The notes under the pieces are model-generated. The model ran no database searches. It saw only the letters and a list, made by a program, of their open reading frames with translations, and was not told the DNA's origin. A stretch of 64,000 nucleotides of DNA, taken from positions 30,609,621 to 30,673,620 of the forward strand of contig OY821784.1 in NCBI GenBank assembly GCA_963682175.1. Direction: 5' to 3'. The translations under genes and the position numbers were made by a program. This stretch comes from Triglochin maritima (Eukaryota > Streptophyta > Magnoliopsida > Alismatales > Juncaginaceae). Below are positions 21,641 to 32,269 of the stretch, piece after piece (within the stretch, counting starts at the first letter, position 1; each line of letters starts with the position of its first letter).

Positions 21641-21957
21641 TTGCTTGACAGGTATGTTCAACAAAGTGCCAACAAGACTATCACAAACATTTTTCTCTAC
21701 GTGCATCACATCAATACAATGTCTAACTTCTAAAGTTTTCCAGTAAGGGAGATCAAAAAATATGGATCTTTTTTTCCAACTACTTTTGTCGTTTGCTCGT
21801 TTGTACGGTTTTCCAAATTCACATTCAATGTTCCTTACACGTTCGTACACCTTTTCGACGCTGATTTCAACTGGTGGATTCTGAAACTCTTGTTTTCCTT
21901 TAAATGCCTTCTTCAACCTACAATAAGGATGTGAGTTTGGCAAAAATCTCCGATGAC
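21497..21957 (-). pseudogene. CACTA-2 TNP2-type transposase, downstream fragment
   Basis: The minus frame runs from the A insertion site and reads RRFLPNSHPYCRLKKAFKG, then NIECEFGKPYKR and SIFFDLPYWKTLEVRHCIDVMHVEKNVCDSL, a conserved block of plant TNP2 (Transposase_21) proteins. It continues the piece at 30839-31334 without frame change if element A and one copy of atgac are ignored. Similarity ends after NIPVK at about 21645; the rest of the transposase and the 3' terminal repeat are absent. Confidence 0.85.
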
Positions 21958-23528
21958 TGATTGATCTCGTTTTATATTTAACCGCAAGTGCACGGCCGCG
22001 TTGAAGCGGTGGCAAATACGGGTCGTCCACTGGGAGGTGTGTCGACACTTGGTTTGTTCGAAGGCGAGAGGTAAAGAAAGGGAAGAAAGGTTGGTTACAC
22101 TAAACTACACTAAGGTGCAAATGGAAATGGAAGAAAAGCAAGAAAACTAAACCCCAAAGGGGGTAGAGAAATAATGTGAACATAAAGAAGTGTGTGTGTG
22201 TTCATTAAGCTCCTCACAACATGTAGTGCATGAAATCATAAAACTACATCCAACTTTGCCTCAACATGAATTAAGATAAGACTACATCATTAAAACATAC
22301 AAGACAATAATTGGAATGAAACTAAATGAACTCATGTATAAAGACTAGACCCTACTATGCCTCCACATGAATTAAGATGACTACATCATTAAAACATACA
22401 AGACATTAGCTAAGGAAAAGGCAACAAGAGTACATACACTACAAATTGTGTTTCCAACATTAACTTCATCCATATCCTAACCTTATCATTCCCCATAAAA
22501 TAGGTCCACTAATCAAAGCATAAGCTAAGCTTCATTCAAGAGCATTAGCATATCAAAGATAAGAGTGGAGACCCATTAGATGGTTATGGAAATCATATAA
22601 AGCTCAATGGATAAAAATAACACACACTTAATACACTACATAATTATATCACATATTTCTCCACCCCCCCCCCCCCCCAAATGGGGATGGAACTACTCAC
22701 TACTCATTACACTAACTAATTTAGCAAAGGAAAGCATAATACTGAAATGAAATTTATACTACTTAAGCAAGAAATATTAAAGAGGCATAAAACTAAACAA
22801 ACAAACAAGCATGCAAATGAAAGGAAATTAAACTAAGAGAGAGACAACATCATTAAAAGAAAAACTTCTATTATTAACTCACTCAATTACAAGTAGCTCT
22901 TCCTCCACTAGAGTTTTGCTTCAAGGCTTCACTCTTAGTAGGGAAGATGGCCACCAAGAGGGAGATGGATTACAAAGGGAGGTGAAGAGTTCTATTTATA
23001 AGCATGGAAAAAGCTAATCCGGGACAATCCCCCGATGTGGGACTAAATCAATACCAAAAATAGCCTAAACACATGATAATACAAGTCCAAGAAGAATCTT
23101 GGCTGATTTGGGCTTAACCAGACCGCCAATTGGTGGTTCCAGACCGCCAATTGGCGGCCTATAAACTTCAGATCTGTCTGGATCTTCTGGTGGGCTTTCC
23201 TTGGTGTGTTTCTTGGTCTTGGATGCATCTAACGTGTTTAGTGGAGCTCCGACCCGAATCGAATTGACAAAATACTCCTCATAATGGTGTGGAGTTTCCT
23301 GTTTTGCTCTTAGGTCCTTCTGTCTTACGATCAGGTCCTTCTCCCTTGCATCTTGGTCCCCAGGTCTCACAATTAGGTCCTTTTTTCCTGCTTTTGGGTC
23401 CTTTCATGGCTCTTCTCTTCAAACCTCTTTATTTCTGAAAACTAAACATAAAACCCGTCACGTAGCATTGCTTAGGTGTAAGATAATGGATATAAGGTAC
23501 AAATATAAGCATGAAATGATGTCAATCA
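21958..23528 (-). repeat. 3' LTR of element A
   Basis: 1571 bp, plus-strand ends TGATTGATCTCG and GTCAATCA. A TATA box (tctatttata, minus TATAAATAGA) is at 22991-23000. Two palindromes of the type ACCGCCAATTGGCGGT lie at about 23121-23159, upstream of the TATA box on the minus strand. A run of 15 C lies at 22664-22678, against seven in the sister LTR. Confidence 0.93.
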
Positions 23529-23545
23529 AATACCCCCACACCTAA
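23529..23545 (-). promoter_or_regulatory. Polypurine tract of element A
   Basis: On the minus strand AGGTGTGGGGGTATT directly precedes the 3' LTR start TGATTGAC. The same tract precedes the 3' LTRs of F (59773) and, nearly identical, of E (56363-56377). It would prime plus-strand DNA synthesis. Confidence 0.85.
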
Positions 23546-25093
23546 GTTTTTGCTAGTCTCGAGCAAAACAAAGAAAGGAAAAAGCATACGAAAAACAAGA
23601 AATCCTAACTCACTTTCGTAGGAATCACGGTTGCACTTAGCACGTGCAACAAACCGTTAAACCTCCTTGTTGCCAAGGAGGAGGAGTGTTGTCTCCTGAG
23701 GGTTTTCAGCGGATATACCCACAAAATCCGAACACGATGCATTAATCAATCTAGCTACACGACTCGTTGGACTTATTTTGTCGATCAATGGACGCGGTAA
23801 TCCTACGGGCCGACTCTATATAGGTAATCAGTCCACACCTAGCCTAATAAACCATTCGTGCAAGTTAAATAAGGAATTAAGTGAAAGACATGGACAACCT
23901 CAAGATCCTCAAGTGATACAAAGTGTAAGGTCCATTAAGGTTCTTATTTGCATTACCATTTTTTTTCTTTTTGTTTCTTTTCACAACATTTTTTTCCTTT
24001 TTTTTTCTTTTATTAGTTGGAGCTTCATTCTCCCAGGGTCAGGTTTCGTGCATCATTGCCCATGAGGACTTACACTATCACGTACACCTTTCCCCAAATC
24101 TCCACATAGGGCAATCCCTACCACCCGTGTAACGGGAGTTCGGTCGGCGCATCCCAAGTCAGATGACTCGAAAGCACCAGGCACAAAGTCCCCTCAGACC
24201 TACTTTCCCGAGTGATAGGAGCCGTGCGAGAAGAGAGAATACCTACTCACTTATTTCTTATCTACACATGAACCAAAACCCCTACACTACTGTCTCACAA
24301 CAAGATTTAGAGGGTCCTTGACTACAATAAACTTCCTTAAGTTAACAGACACGAATTATTGACTCACTAGGTTCAGGGTGGACTTCTATGAATGTTTGAG
24401 CACTGAAACCCTATGATTACTCACCCCCAAAGGAAAACTGGGGTGCATCCTAACGACTCGATAAATCCTAAAGCCACGTACTAGATATCCTAATGCATCA
24501 TGTTCAAGACAATTTTGGGAGCTTTCTTTTTACTTTGCCTCTCAACGGTTTTGCACATGCTAAACACACGCAAAAACCCACAAAACATTTTCTTTCGAAA
24601 ACACGTGAAGATTTTGAAAGAAATGTGAAAATTTTGAAGCACAAGGCAAGCAAAAGAAGACAAGTCACCCAAGGATCATGGCAAGCAGATATATCGATAT
24701 TAAATGCAGCACACTATCATGACCCTAACAATGCAAACAAAAGAAAACAAAATCAAAGGAAAAAGGCTCAACTATGTACACACGTAAAACACCCCCCCAC
24801 ACCTACTTCATGCATTGTCCTCAATGAATGTGAGCAAAATACTACATGGATGTATGCATGAAACAGAAGAGATCTCACCAACGTGAAGTACACAAGGAAG
24901 TTCATGGCTATGTTGATGGACACAACCCAACTTCCCTCAAAACCTGTGAGATGCTAAAGAATGGATACAAATACGTGAAAGAAATGGGGCCCAAATACTC
25001 AAGGGTTGGGGCCCACAACAATCGATGCTCACTAAAGGAGTTTTTTTTTTTTTTAACAAACTATGTACAACAATGGGCTCCCATCTTCATATA
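23546..25093 (-). other. Long 3' non-coding region of element A
   Basis: About 1.55 kb between the Gag-protease stop and the polypurine tract with no convincing frame. It contains poly-T/poly-A tracts (25038-25052 and 23950-24010) and long blocks conserved in F (59773-61407) and E (54778-56363). In autonomous Athila elements pol and an env-like ORF lie between protease and the 3' LTR; here neither is detectable. Confidence 0.7.
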
Positions 25094-26995
25094 TCAAGGG
25101 ACATCAAATGGGAATCCGCCATCTCTCGAGCCAGAAATGCGCATGCATGGGCTCGCAACATACACAACAGAATTGCTCGACCACCTGACACCCTTATAAG
25201 CATTGTGGTCGGTTGATGCCTCTTTAGAATTAGCAAAAGAGGAGGCATGAACGAGAGGTGAACCTCTATCTGGTATAAGGATATCAGGTGGTTGAATCTT
25301 AACCCACATGGGGTCCTCAGCAGATACAGAATGAAGAGCATGTGGCCGAGAGGCCATAAAAATAGTATCTTGTGGCTCAAAAGCCACGTGCTCAAAAGGA
25401 TGTGGCTCAAGGGCCACATGGTCAAAAAGAAGTGGCTCAAGGGCCACATGATCAGAAGAATGTGGCTCAAAAGCCACGTGATCAAAACATAAGGCACCTT
25501 CTTGTGCCAGCCCAGTTGAAACATCTTCACCACCTTCAGAATCTTCATCGAACAATTCTCTGAAGTACTTGAAGGTGCCCTCATCTTCAATCTCATCCAA
25601 ACCCTGGATAAGGTTGACCTCAACAGGGTCATTGAAGGCACCTGGCTTCTTGCCAATGGTGAAGATGTTGAAATCAGCGCATTGACTACCATAAGTCAAG
25701 CGCATCAGACCATTACGACAATTGATCAAGGCATTGGAAGTCGCAAGAAATGGTCGCCCCAGAATGACAGGAATTTGTCCAAGTGGGTTTGGCACAGGTT
25801 CAGTATCCAAGACAAAGAAGTCGACTGGATAAATGAACTCTCCCACTTTGATCAGCACATCTTCCACCACACCCCTTGGTTTCTTCATAGACCTATCAGC
25901 CAATTGAAGAGTGGTCTTTGTTTGTTTGAGGTCTCCAAGACCGAGGTGGACGTAGATAGAATATGGTAGAAGATTAACAGATGCACCAAGGTCCAATAAG
26001 GCTCGGTGTATGGGCACATCACCAATCACACAAGAGATAGTAGGACAGCCAGGGTCCTTGTACTTGACTTGCATGGGTTGTGCCAACAAGGAACTCACGT
26101 TAGCCGCAAGAAAAGCTTTCTTGGGAACATGAGTTTTTCTCTTCTTAGTGCATAAGTCCTTGAGAACCTTGGCATAAGGTGGCATTTGCTGAATCACCTC
26201 CAAAAGAGGGATATTCACCTTAACCTGCCGAAACATCTCAAGCATCTTGTCATGCTGATCAGAGGTTTTCTTTTTAAGGCGCTCAGGGAATGGCGCCTTA
26301 GGGGCATAAGGATGCGAAGGCACCCCAGAATTTAGGTCCAAAGAAACATGAGTGGGGACCTCAGAATCTGGTTCCTTCGACACAAGAGGAGACAAGGGGA
26401 TCTCAGGGTTCGGCCCCTTTGTCGAAGGACATGTAGAAAGAACCTCAGGATCTGGCTCCTTCCTGGAAGTATTTGTGGAGGGAGCCTCAGGATCCGGCTC
26501 CCTCAAAGATGGTGATGACAAAGAAGGTACCCCAATGTGGTTATCCACCTCCTTACCAGACCTCAAAGTGTGAATCACATTAATATGATGGGTCGGTTCA
26601 GAGGTGGCATGAGGTAAAGGTGTCCTTCCTTGAGAATGGGTACCCCGAGGATTCACCTCAGGTTGACTCGGGAACTGACCTTTCTCGCGTTCGTGGAGTT
26701 GATGAGCCAACTGGCTAACCTGCATTTCCAAAGCCTTGACTGTACTTTGCAACGCTTGAAAGGTCGGATCACAAGAAGGGTCCTTAGGGTCAACCCGCTG
26801 GGGTGGTGGAGTCTGGTTGGAATAACCCGACGATGAGGCATGAGCATGTTGGTAATTTTGGTGCTGCGACCTTTGATGTGGGGGTTGGTAGGTCGCCGAT
26901 GGGCGTGGAGGTTGATAAGGTGGAGGTTGAGGTTGAGCGTGCGAGCTCTGACCGTGGCCTCCACTAGACCCCCAAGAGAAGTTAGGATGGTTACG
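25094..26995 (-). pseudogene. Element A Gag tail and aspartic protease
   Basis: Continues the Gag frame after a single TGA. It starts with a Q/P-rich linker; the first internal Met is at 26752. From that Met, residues 84-131 hold repeated (R/K)EPDPE-like motifs, 165-205 the conserved SDQHDKMLEMFRQVKVNIPL block, and 254-258 the protease motif DLGAS followed by NLLPYSIYVHLGLG and FFVLD, ending ILGRPFLATSNALIN. Residues about 430-475 hold several DHVAxEP repeats. The stop is at 25094. Protease would cut the Gag precursor. There is no RT after it, which is unusual for Athila, where pol normally follows. Confidence 0.85.
25370..25495 (-). repeat. Coding tandem repeat with self-complementary units (DHVAxEP)
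   Basis: Three to four adjacent units of about 36 bp, each containing gtggctcaagggccac or a close variant, whose ends (gtggc/gccac) are complementary. They encode DHVAxEP repeats in the tail of the A protease protein. Single or fewer copies occur at the corresponding place in E (54225-54310), F (about 61920) and D (about 46910). Confidence 0.75.
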
Positions 26996-28225
26996 TCATC
27001 CCGGGTTATAGGAATGACTGTACGGGTCGTTTCGGGGCCTTTGTTGATACATCGCATTTGCATGCTCAGTATCCCTTGGAGAGTAAGCACACTCCAAGTC
27101 ATCATGTCCCGACAGTCCACACCTAGTACACCCGGGAGTAGCGACCTGAGCTACAGGAGCTCGGTCCATCTCCAAACTCTCTATCCTACGCATGAGAGCA
27201 GCCATTTTCGCTTCAGACGCGATCGATGAGTCAACTTGATAAGATCCAGCTCGACCAGAAGACCTGGCGGCTGGTGGCTCTCTCATGGTATCCCACTCGA
27301 AGGTACGTTCAGCCATGGATTCAAAAGTATCCCATGCCTCCTCGATGGGTTTCATTTGGAAGTCACCCTGACACATCGACTCCAACAATGTGCGGGTGTT
27401 GTAGTTAATGCCCTCATAAACAATTTGGCACAGCTGCCATAACTCAAATCCATGATGAGGGCACTGCTGGAGAAGGTCCTTGAACCTCTCAAAGAAACCA
27501 TGAAACGATTCGGTCTCGGTCTGATACATTTGATGTATCCGGTGCCGTATCTGTTGAGTTTTCCTTTGAGGGAAAAATCTCTTCAGAAAGACGGTCACAA
27601 AGTCATCCCATGACCGAATCGAGCTCGCCGGGAGGCTATACATCCATTTCTTCGCATTATCCTTCAATGCGAACGAAATCATCCTCAACCGGACAGAATC
27701 CTCGTCAAGCTGTTGAAGCTTGAACATGGAGCATACTTCCTCGAATTCGCGTATAAAAATATACGGATCCTCCTTATTGGCAGTGAAGGTTGGAAGCATG
27801 CTCACATACTGAGGTTTCAGCTCATAGTTGTTCCCGCGAGCAGGGGGAACAACTATGCAAGAAGGTTGCGCGGCCCGAACAGGATGGGTCCGCTCCCACA
27901 AAGTCATCGGTCTATCATGTCGAGCTAAAGGTGGTGGTGCACCAAGAACTCGATCCTGACCGAATCTCCCTTCCTCTCGAGTCAGAGGAGGAGGAGAAGG
28001 AGGTCTACGTGGTGGTGGGAATGGACCGAGGTAGTCCATGTATGGAACCCGGTCTCCCTCGCCACCACGAGACGACTCGCCTTCTTGCTCCAAAGGAGCA
28101 CGAGGCGGAGATGGTCGATCACCAAGATCTTCCATCTCAGAAATAAGCACTCTCTCGAGTCGAGCGCTCTCACCAGAACGAGCCCAACCTCGCATAAAAA
28201 TGCTCGACTCGACTCTACCAAACAC
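26996..28225 (-). CDS. Element A Gag (capsid and zinc knuckle)
   Basis: 409 residues from the ATG at 28225. Residues 60-130 are proline-rich; about 147-290 form the retrotransposon Gag domain (KDNAKKWMYSLPA, SWDDFVTVFLKRFFPQRK, FELWQLCQIVYEG); 366-379 is a zinc knuckle with C366, C369, H374 and C379. The stop is a TGA where element E has TGG at the corresponding site, and the frame continues in register into the protease, so the protein was probably longer. Gag packages the RNA into particles in the cytoplasm. Confidence 0.88.
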   Translation of the reverse strand: MFGRVESSIFMRGWARSGESARLERVLISEMEDLGDRPSPPRAPLEQEGESSRGGEGDRVPYMDYLGPFPPPRRPPSPPPLTREEGRFGQDRVLGAPPPLARHDRPMTLWERTHPVRAAQPSCIVVPPARGNNYELKPQYVSMLPTFTANKEDPYIFIREFEEVCSMFKLQQLDEDSVRLRMISFALKDNAKKWMYSLPASSIRSWDDFVTVFLKRFFPQRKTQQIRHRIHQMYQTETESFHGFFERFKDLLQQCPHHGFELWQLCQIVYEGINYNTRTLLESMCQGDFQMKPIEEAWDTFESMAERTFEWDTMREPPAARSSGRAGSYQVDSSIASEAKMAALMRRIESLEMDRAPVAQVATPGCTRCGLSGHDDLECAYSPRDTEHANAMYQQRPRNDPYSHSYNPG

Positions 28226-29251
28226 ACAACAGAAGGTGTACTAGAGGAGGAGACTAAACGTAGAGAATAGATGAGGAGATGACTCAGGTGAGGAGAGAAG
28301 AATCCCTAGAGCTAGCGTGGGTAGTGGGATCAGGAAGAAGCCTAACTAGCAAGCACGGCTCAAACAAAGTAAGGCAATGGGTCCTTAAGCTAGACGACGC
28401 CTAACTTCGAGGTCACTAGCCTCGACACGCCTCACCTCCCTACAACGAGGACCACAATGCCCAGCAAGTGATACCAGATCCGGAGATCCAGTACCTCCTA
28501 CTATCGACAAGGTAGGCAACGCCGATCAGGTCATGACGGTCTCGACTAGATTACTCTCCTAGTGCGTCCGAATTCCTTAGGGCCAATGTCTACTTGCTTT
28601 TAGTTAAGGCTTTATTAAGAGTGGTTTTTGGGGCCAAGGAAAGGGTGATGAAATCCCCCACCTTATCTTTTATGGGACAGCCCCTCCTTAGTAGCGATTT
28701 GATCCTAGATCTAGCAATCAATCGCTCCAATCAAACGCTCTCTCACTCTTGTCCCGATGCACCTTACTAACTAATGCATGAAAGAAACATGCATGAATGA
28801 GGGATGTGGGTGCACGTACCTCACGCCAGCAATCAACGACAAAATGTAAAGCAAAGAAAAGACAAATGCATGCAAGGTCTACCAATGGTGCATGACCTAG
28901 ATGGCAAGAAGTCTAATCTTTTGCTTTGAGTTTTATGGTCCAAGTTGATTAATGGGGGAGTTATTAATGATCTGGGAGCAAACCAGAAGTCAAAGCATGC
29001 AAAATAGAGCTCCCAGATAACCAAATAGAAGAAAAAAAAACTACCAGAAAAAATTTCAAGGCAAGATGACCTCACCAGGCCGCCAGTTGGCGGTCTACAA
29101 CCGCTGATTGGCGGTCCCTTTTGGTCGTCTGGTCCTCAGCTTTTCCCAGTAGCCTCCCCTTGATCAGAGTGTTCCCTGAAACTAAGAAAAACTGAAAACA
29201 AAAAATTAAAAACCCCTCGAATCGTCCAAACCAAGGTCTGGACAGAGCACC
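28226..29251 (-). other. Leader of element A
   Basis: About 1 kb between PBS and Gag start with no convincing frame. Close to the PBS it holds two palindromes, 29078-29095 and 29101-29114, of the same design as those in the LTR. The rest is conserved with the leaders of E, D and F. Confidence 0.75.
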
Positions 29252-29269
29252 TCCCCGGCAACGGCGCCA
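29252..29269 (-). promoter_or_regulatory. Primer binding site of element A (tRNA-Asp)
   Basis: On the minus strand TGGCGCCGTTGCCGGGGA is a perfect 18-base complement of the plant tRNA-Asp 3' end, six bases after the 5' LTR. tRNA-Asp is the Athila primer. Confidence 0.94.
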
Positions 29270-29275
29270 AAAACT

Positions 29276-30838
29276 TGGTTGATCTCGTTTTATATTTAAC
29301 CGCAAGTGCACGGCCGCGTTGAAGCGGTGGCAAATACGGGTCGTCCACTGGGAGGTGTGTCGACACTTGGTTTGTTCGAAGGCGAGAGGTAAAGAAAGGG
29401 AAGAAAGGTTGGTTACACTAAACTACACTAAGGTGCAAATGGAAATGGAAGAAAAGCAAGAAAACTAAACCCCAAAGGGGGTAGAGAAATAATGTGAACA
29501 TAAAGAAGTGTGTGTGTGTTCATTAAGCTCCTCACAACATGTAGTGCATGAAATCATAAAACTACATCCAACTTTGCCTCAACATGAATTAAGATAAGAC
29601 TACATCATTAAAACATACAAGACAATAATTGGAATGAAACTAAATGAACTCATGTATAAAGACTAGACCCTACTATGCCTCCACATGAATTAAGATGACT
29701 ACATCATTAAAACATACAAGACATTAGCTAAGGAAAAGGCAACAAGAGTACATACACTACAAATTGTGTTTCCAACATTAACTTCATCCATATCCTAACC
29801 TTATCATTCCCCATAAAATAGGTCCACTAATCAAAGCATAAACTAAGCTTCATTCAAGAGCATTAGCATATCAAAGATAAGAGTGGAGACCCATTAGATG
29901 GTTATGGAAATCATATAAAGCTCAATGGATAAAAATAACACACACTTAATACACTACATAATTATATCACATATTTCTCCACCCCCCCAAATGGGGATGG
30001 AACTACTCACTACTCATTACACTAACTAATTTAGCAAAGGAAAGCATAATACTGAAATGAAATTTATACTACTTAAGCAAGAAATATTAAAGAGGCATAA
30101 AACTAAACAAACAAACAAGCATGGAAATGAAAGGAAATTAAACTAAGAGAGAGACAACATCATTAAAAGAAAAACTTCTATTATTAACTCACTCAATTAC
30201 AAGTAGCTCTTCCTCCACTAGAGTTTTGCTTCAAGGCTTCACTCTTAGTAGGGAAGATGGCCACCAAGAGGGAGATGGATTACAAAGGGAGGTGAAGAGT
30301 TCTATTTATAAGCATGGAAAAAGTTAATCCGGGACAATCCCCCGATGTGGGACTAAATAAATACCAAAAATAGCCTAAACACATGATAATACAAGTCCAG
30401 GAAGAATCTTGGCTGCTTTGGGCTTAACCAGACCGCCAATTGGCGGTTCCAGACCGCCAATTGGCGGCCTATAAACTTCAGATCTGTCTGGATCTTCTGG
30501 TGGGCTTTCCTTGGTGTGTTTCTTGGTCTTGGATGCATCTAACGTGTTTAGTGGAGCTCCGACCCGAATCGAATTGACAAAATACTCCTCATAATGGTGT
30601 GGAGTTTCCTGTTTTGCTCTTAGGTCCTTCTGTCTTACGATCAGGTCCTTCTCCCTTGCATCTTGGTCCCCAGGTCTCACAATTAGGTCCTTTTTTCCTG
30701 CTTTTGGGTCCTTTCATGGCTCTTCTCTTCAAACCTCTTTATTTCTGAAAACTAAACATAAAACCCGTCACGTAGCATTGCTTAGGTGTAAGATAATGGA
30801 TATAAGGTACAAATATAAGCATGAAATGATGTCAATCA
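29276..30838 (-). repeat. 5' LTR of element A
   Basis: 1563 bp; its PBS-side end reads TGGTTGATC on the plus strand where the sister LTR has TGATTGATC. TATA box at 30301-30310. The palindrome pair at about 30431-30469 is perfect here, while the left LTR copy has one changed base (ttggtgg). The inverted ends TGATTGA/TCAATCA are intact in the sister copy. Confidence 0.93.
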
Positions 30839-31334
30839 ATGACCAAGATAGACAGTCTTAGAACCATTAACTAGTTGCAAAGACCATGTATTTTCCTCGC
30901 AAATTGGACAACCTTTATGACCTTTGACTGAATATCCAGACAGATTACCATAAGCTGGAAAGTCATTAATCGTGCAAAATATCATTGCCCGCATTACGAA
31001 CGACTCCTGACGATAAGAATCAAAAACTGACTCTCCGTCATCCCACAATCTCTTTAGGTCATCAATTAACGGTCTTAAATACACATCGATGTCGTTTCCA
31101 GGTTGTTTCGGACCAGAAATCATTAAGGACAACATGATATATTTGCATTTCATGCATAACCAATGGGGCGAGCAGATTGTAAATTACAAGCAGAACGGGC
31201 CAAGAACTGTGAATGCTACTCAAACTACCGAAAGGATTCATTCCGTCAGTACAGAGTCCAAGTCGTACATTCCTCGATTCTTCACCAAACATAGGAAAGT
31301 CGAAATCTATTTTTTCCACTTAGGTGAATCTGTA
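30839..31334 (-). pseudogene. CACTA-2 TNP2-type transposase, upstream fragment
   Basis: Two overlapping minus frames carry conserved TNP2 motifs: RNVRLGLCTDGMNPFG and SSWPVLLVIYNL, then after a frame change near 31130 IMLSLMISGPKQPGNDIDVYL and the zinc-type GHKGCPICEENT. The frame runs into the A insertion site and joins the piece at 21497-21957. The N-terminal part upstream is not recognisable. In the family the protein cuts the CACTA ends. Confidence 0.85.
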
Positions 31335-32269
31335 GGGTGACGTAGCAACTGAATAAACATGTAACTAAATAAACATGTAACTAAATAAACATGTAACTAA
31401 ATTTTAATCTATAACTTTAAACATAAAAAGCTAGGCTCGGATAACATACAAGCAAGGCATAGCAAAAATTAAAAAACCAAAGATTTTCAATTAGGGTACC
31501 AATGTTATACCACTGTTACAAAGAAACCTACACAAATAAAACATCAACGAAAATTCCTCATTTAGTATTAAAAACACACTAAAGCATACGTATGAAGGAA
31601 TATCCTGTAGAAAAACAAAGAGAAACCAAAACTATGAGAAACTGGAGCCCGAATGATTTCTACGAAATTAATTCACTACCAAATTAACTTTCTAGAAGTT
31701 TGACGAGGTCAACTTTCTTTAGCTTTGAGTAACCTTTAACTCCCCTACCAAATGATTTCTACCAAATTAATCCACTACCAAATTAACAATTTCTAGTAAA
31801 TTACGAGCCCAAAAGACTTCGATCAAAAGCTTAACTAGTTCAAGCTAGCAAGAGACTCCATTTCTTTCAAGAACATACAAAATATCAACAAACTTAAGCG
31901 TAAATCACGAAAATATGAATATATTCAAGATTAAAACCAAAAAATCAAAATGTGGCATTCACCAACAATAAATGAGAGGAGAAGTTTACTAACATTGAAA
32001 AGAATCGTAACTACAAGAAAAATCTGAAAACAAACCAACAAAAACGAACTTAACACTTACATTGGTTAGGATGAAGAGGAAGACGGAGGAAGAAGGAGAA
32101 GAGGGCCGGAGATGGGGAGAAGAGTTTGGGACGTCGCTGCGGTGCCAGAGACGGTGTGGATCGGTCGGAGATCGGTCGCGGGGGAGAGTTAGGTCGTGGG
32201 ACGGCTAGGGTTTGGGTAGGTTTCGTCTTAAATGAATGACAGAAAACGTGTATGTTCGATTTCTTTAAG
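31335..32269. other. CACTA-2 5' non-coding region
   Basis: AT-rich stretch between the transposase fragment and the subterminal repeats, with no convincing frame. A short tandem repeat of 'aaataaacatgtaact' lies at about 31350-31398, and a G-rich stretch at 32080-32220 could be a former promoter or leader. Confidence 0.4.

Larger units (their letters stand above)
21958..30838 (-). mobile_element. Element A: Athila-type Gag-protease element, complete ends
   Basis: 8881 bp with LTRs at both ends and the perfect duplication atgac at 21953-21957 and 30839-30843, inserted in the CACTA-2 transposase. Minus-strand order: 5' LTR 29276-30838, PBS 29252-29269, leader, Gag-protease frame 28225-25094, 1.5-kb non-coding region, polypurine tract, 3' LTR. 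By eye the two LTRs differ by about nine substitutions plus a poly-C length change, so insertion was recent relative to its neighbours. No RT, RNase H or integrase is encoded; the element would depend on helpers. Confidence 0.92.

Noticed and set aside
23546..25093. Possible env-like ORF of Athila in the 3' region
   Set aside because: No long frame and no signal peptide or membrane pattern; the region is conserved as non-coding in A, E and F.
26653..27229. Frames on other phases across the A Gag linker
   Set aside because: Shadows of the Gag-protease frame; the true frame is shown by the zinc knuckle and by alignment with E.
29252..29269. tRNA-Asp-like 3' end as evidence of a tRNA gene (also 51157, 63947, 16705)
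   Set aside because: Only the 18-base 3' end is present, next to an LTR; it is a primer binding site and no cloverleaf is present.
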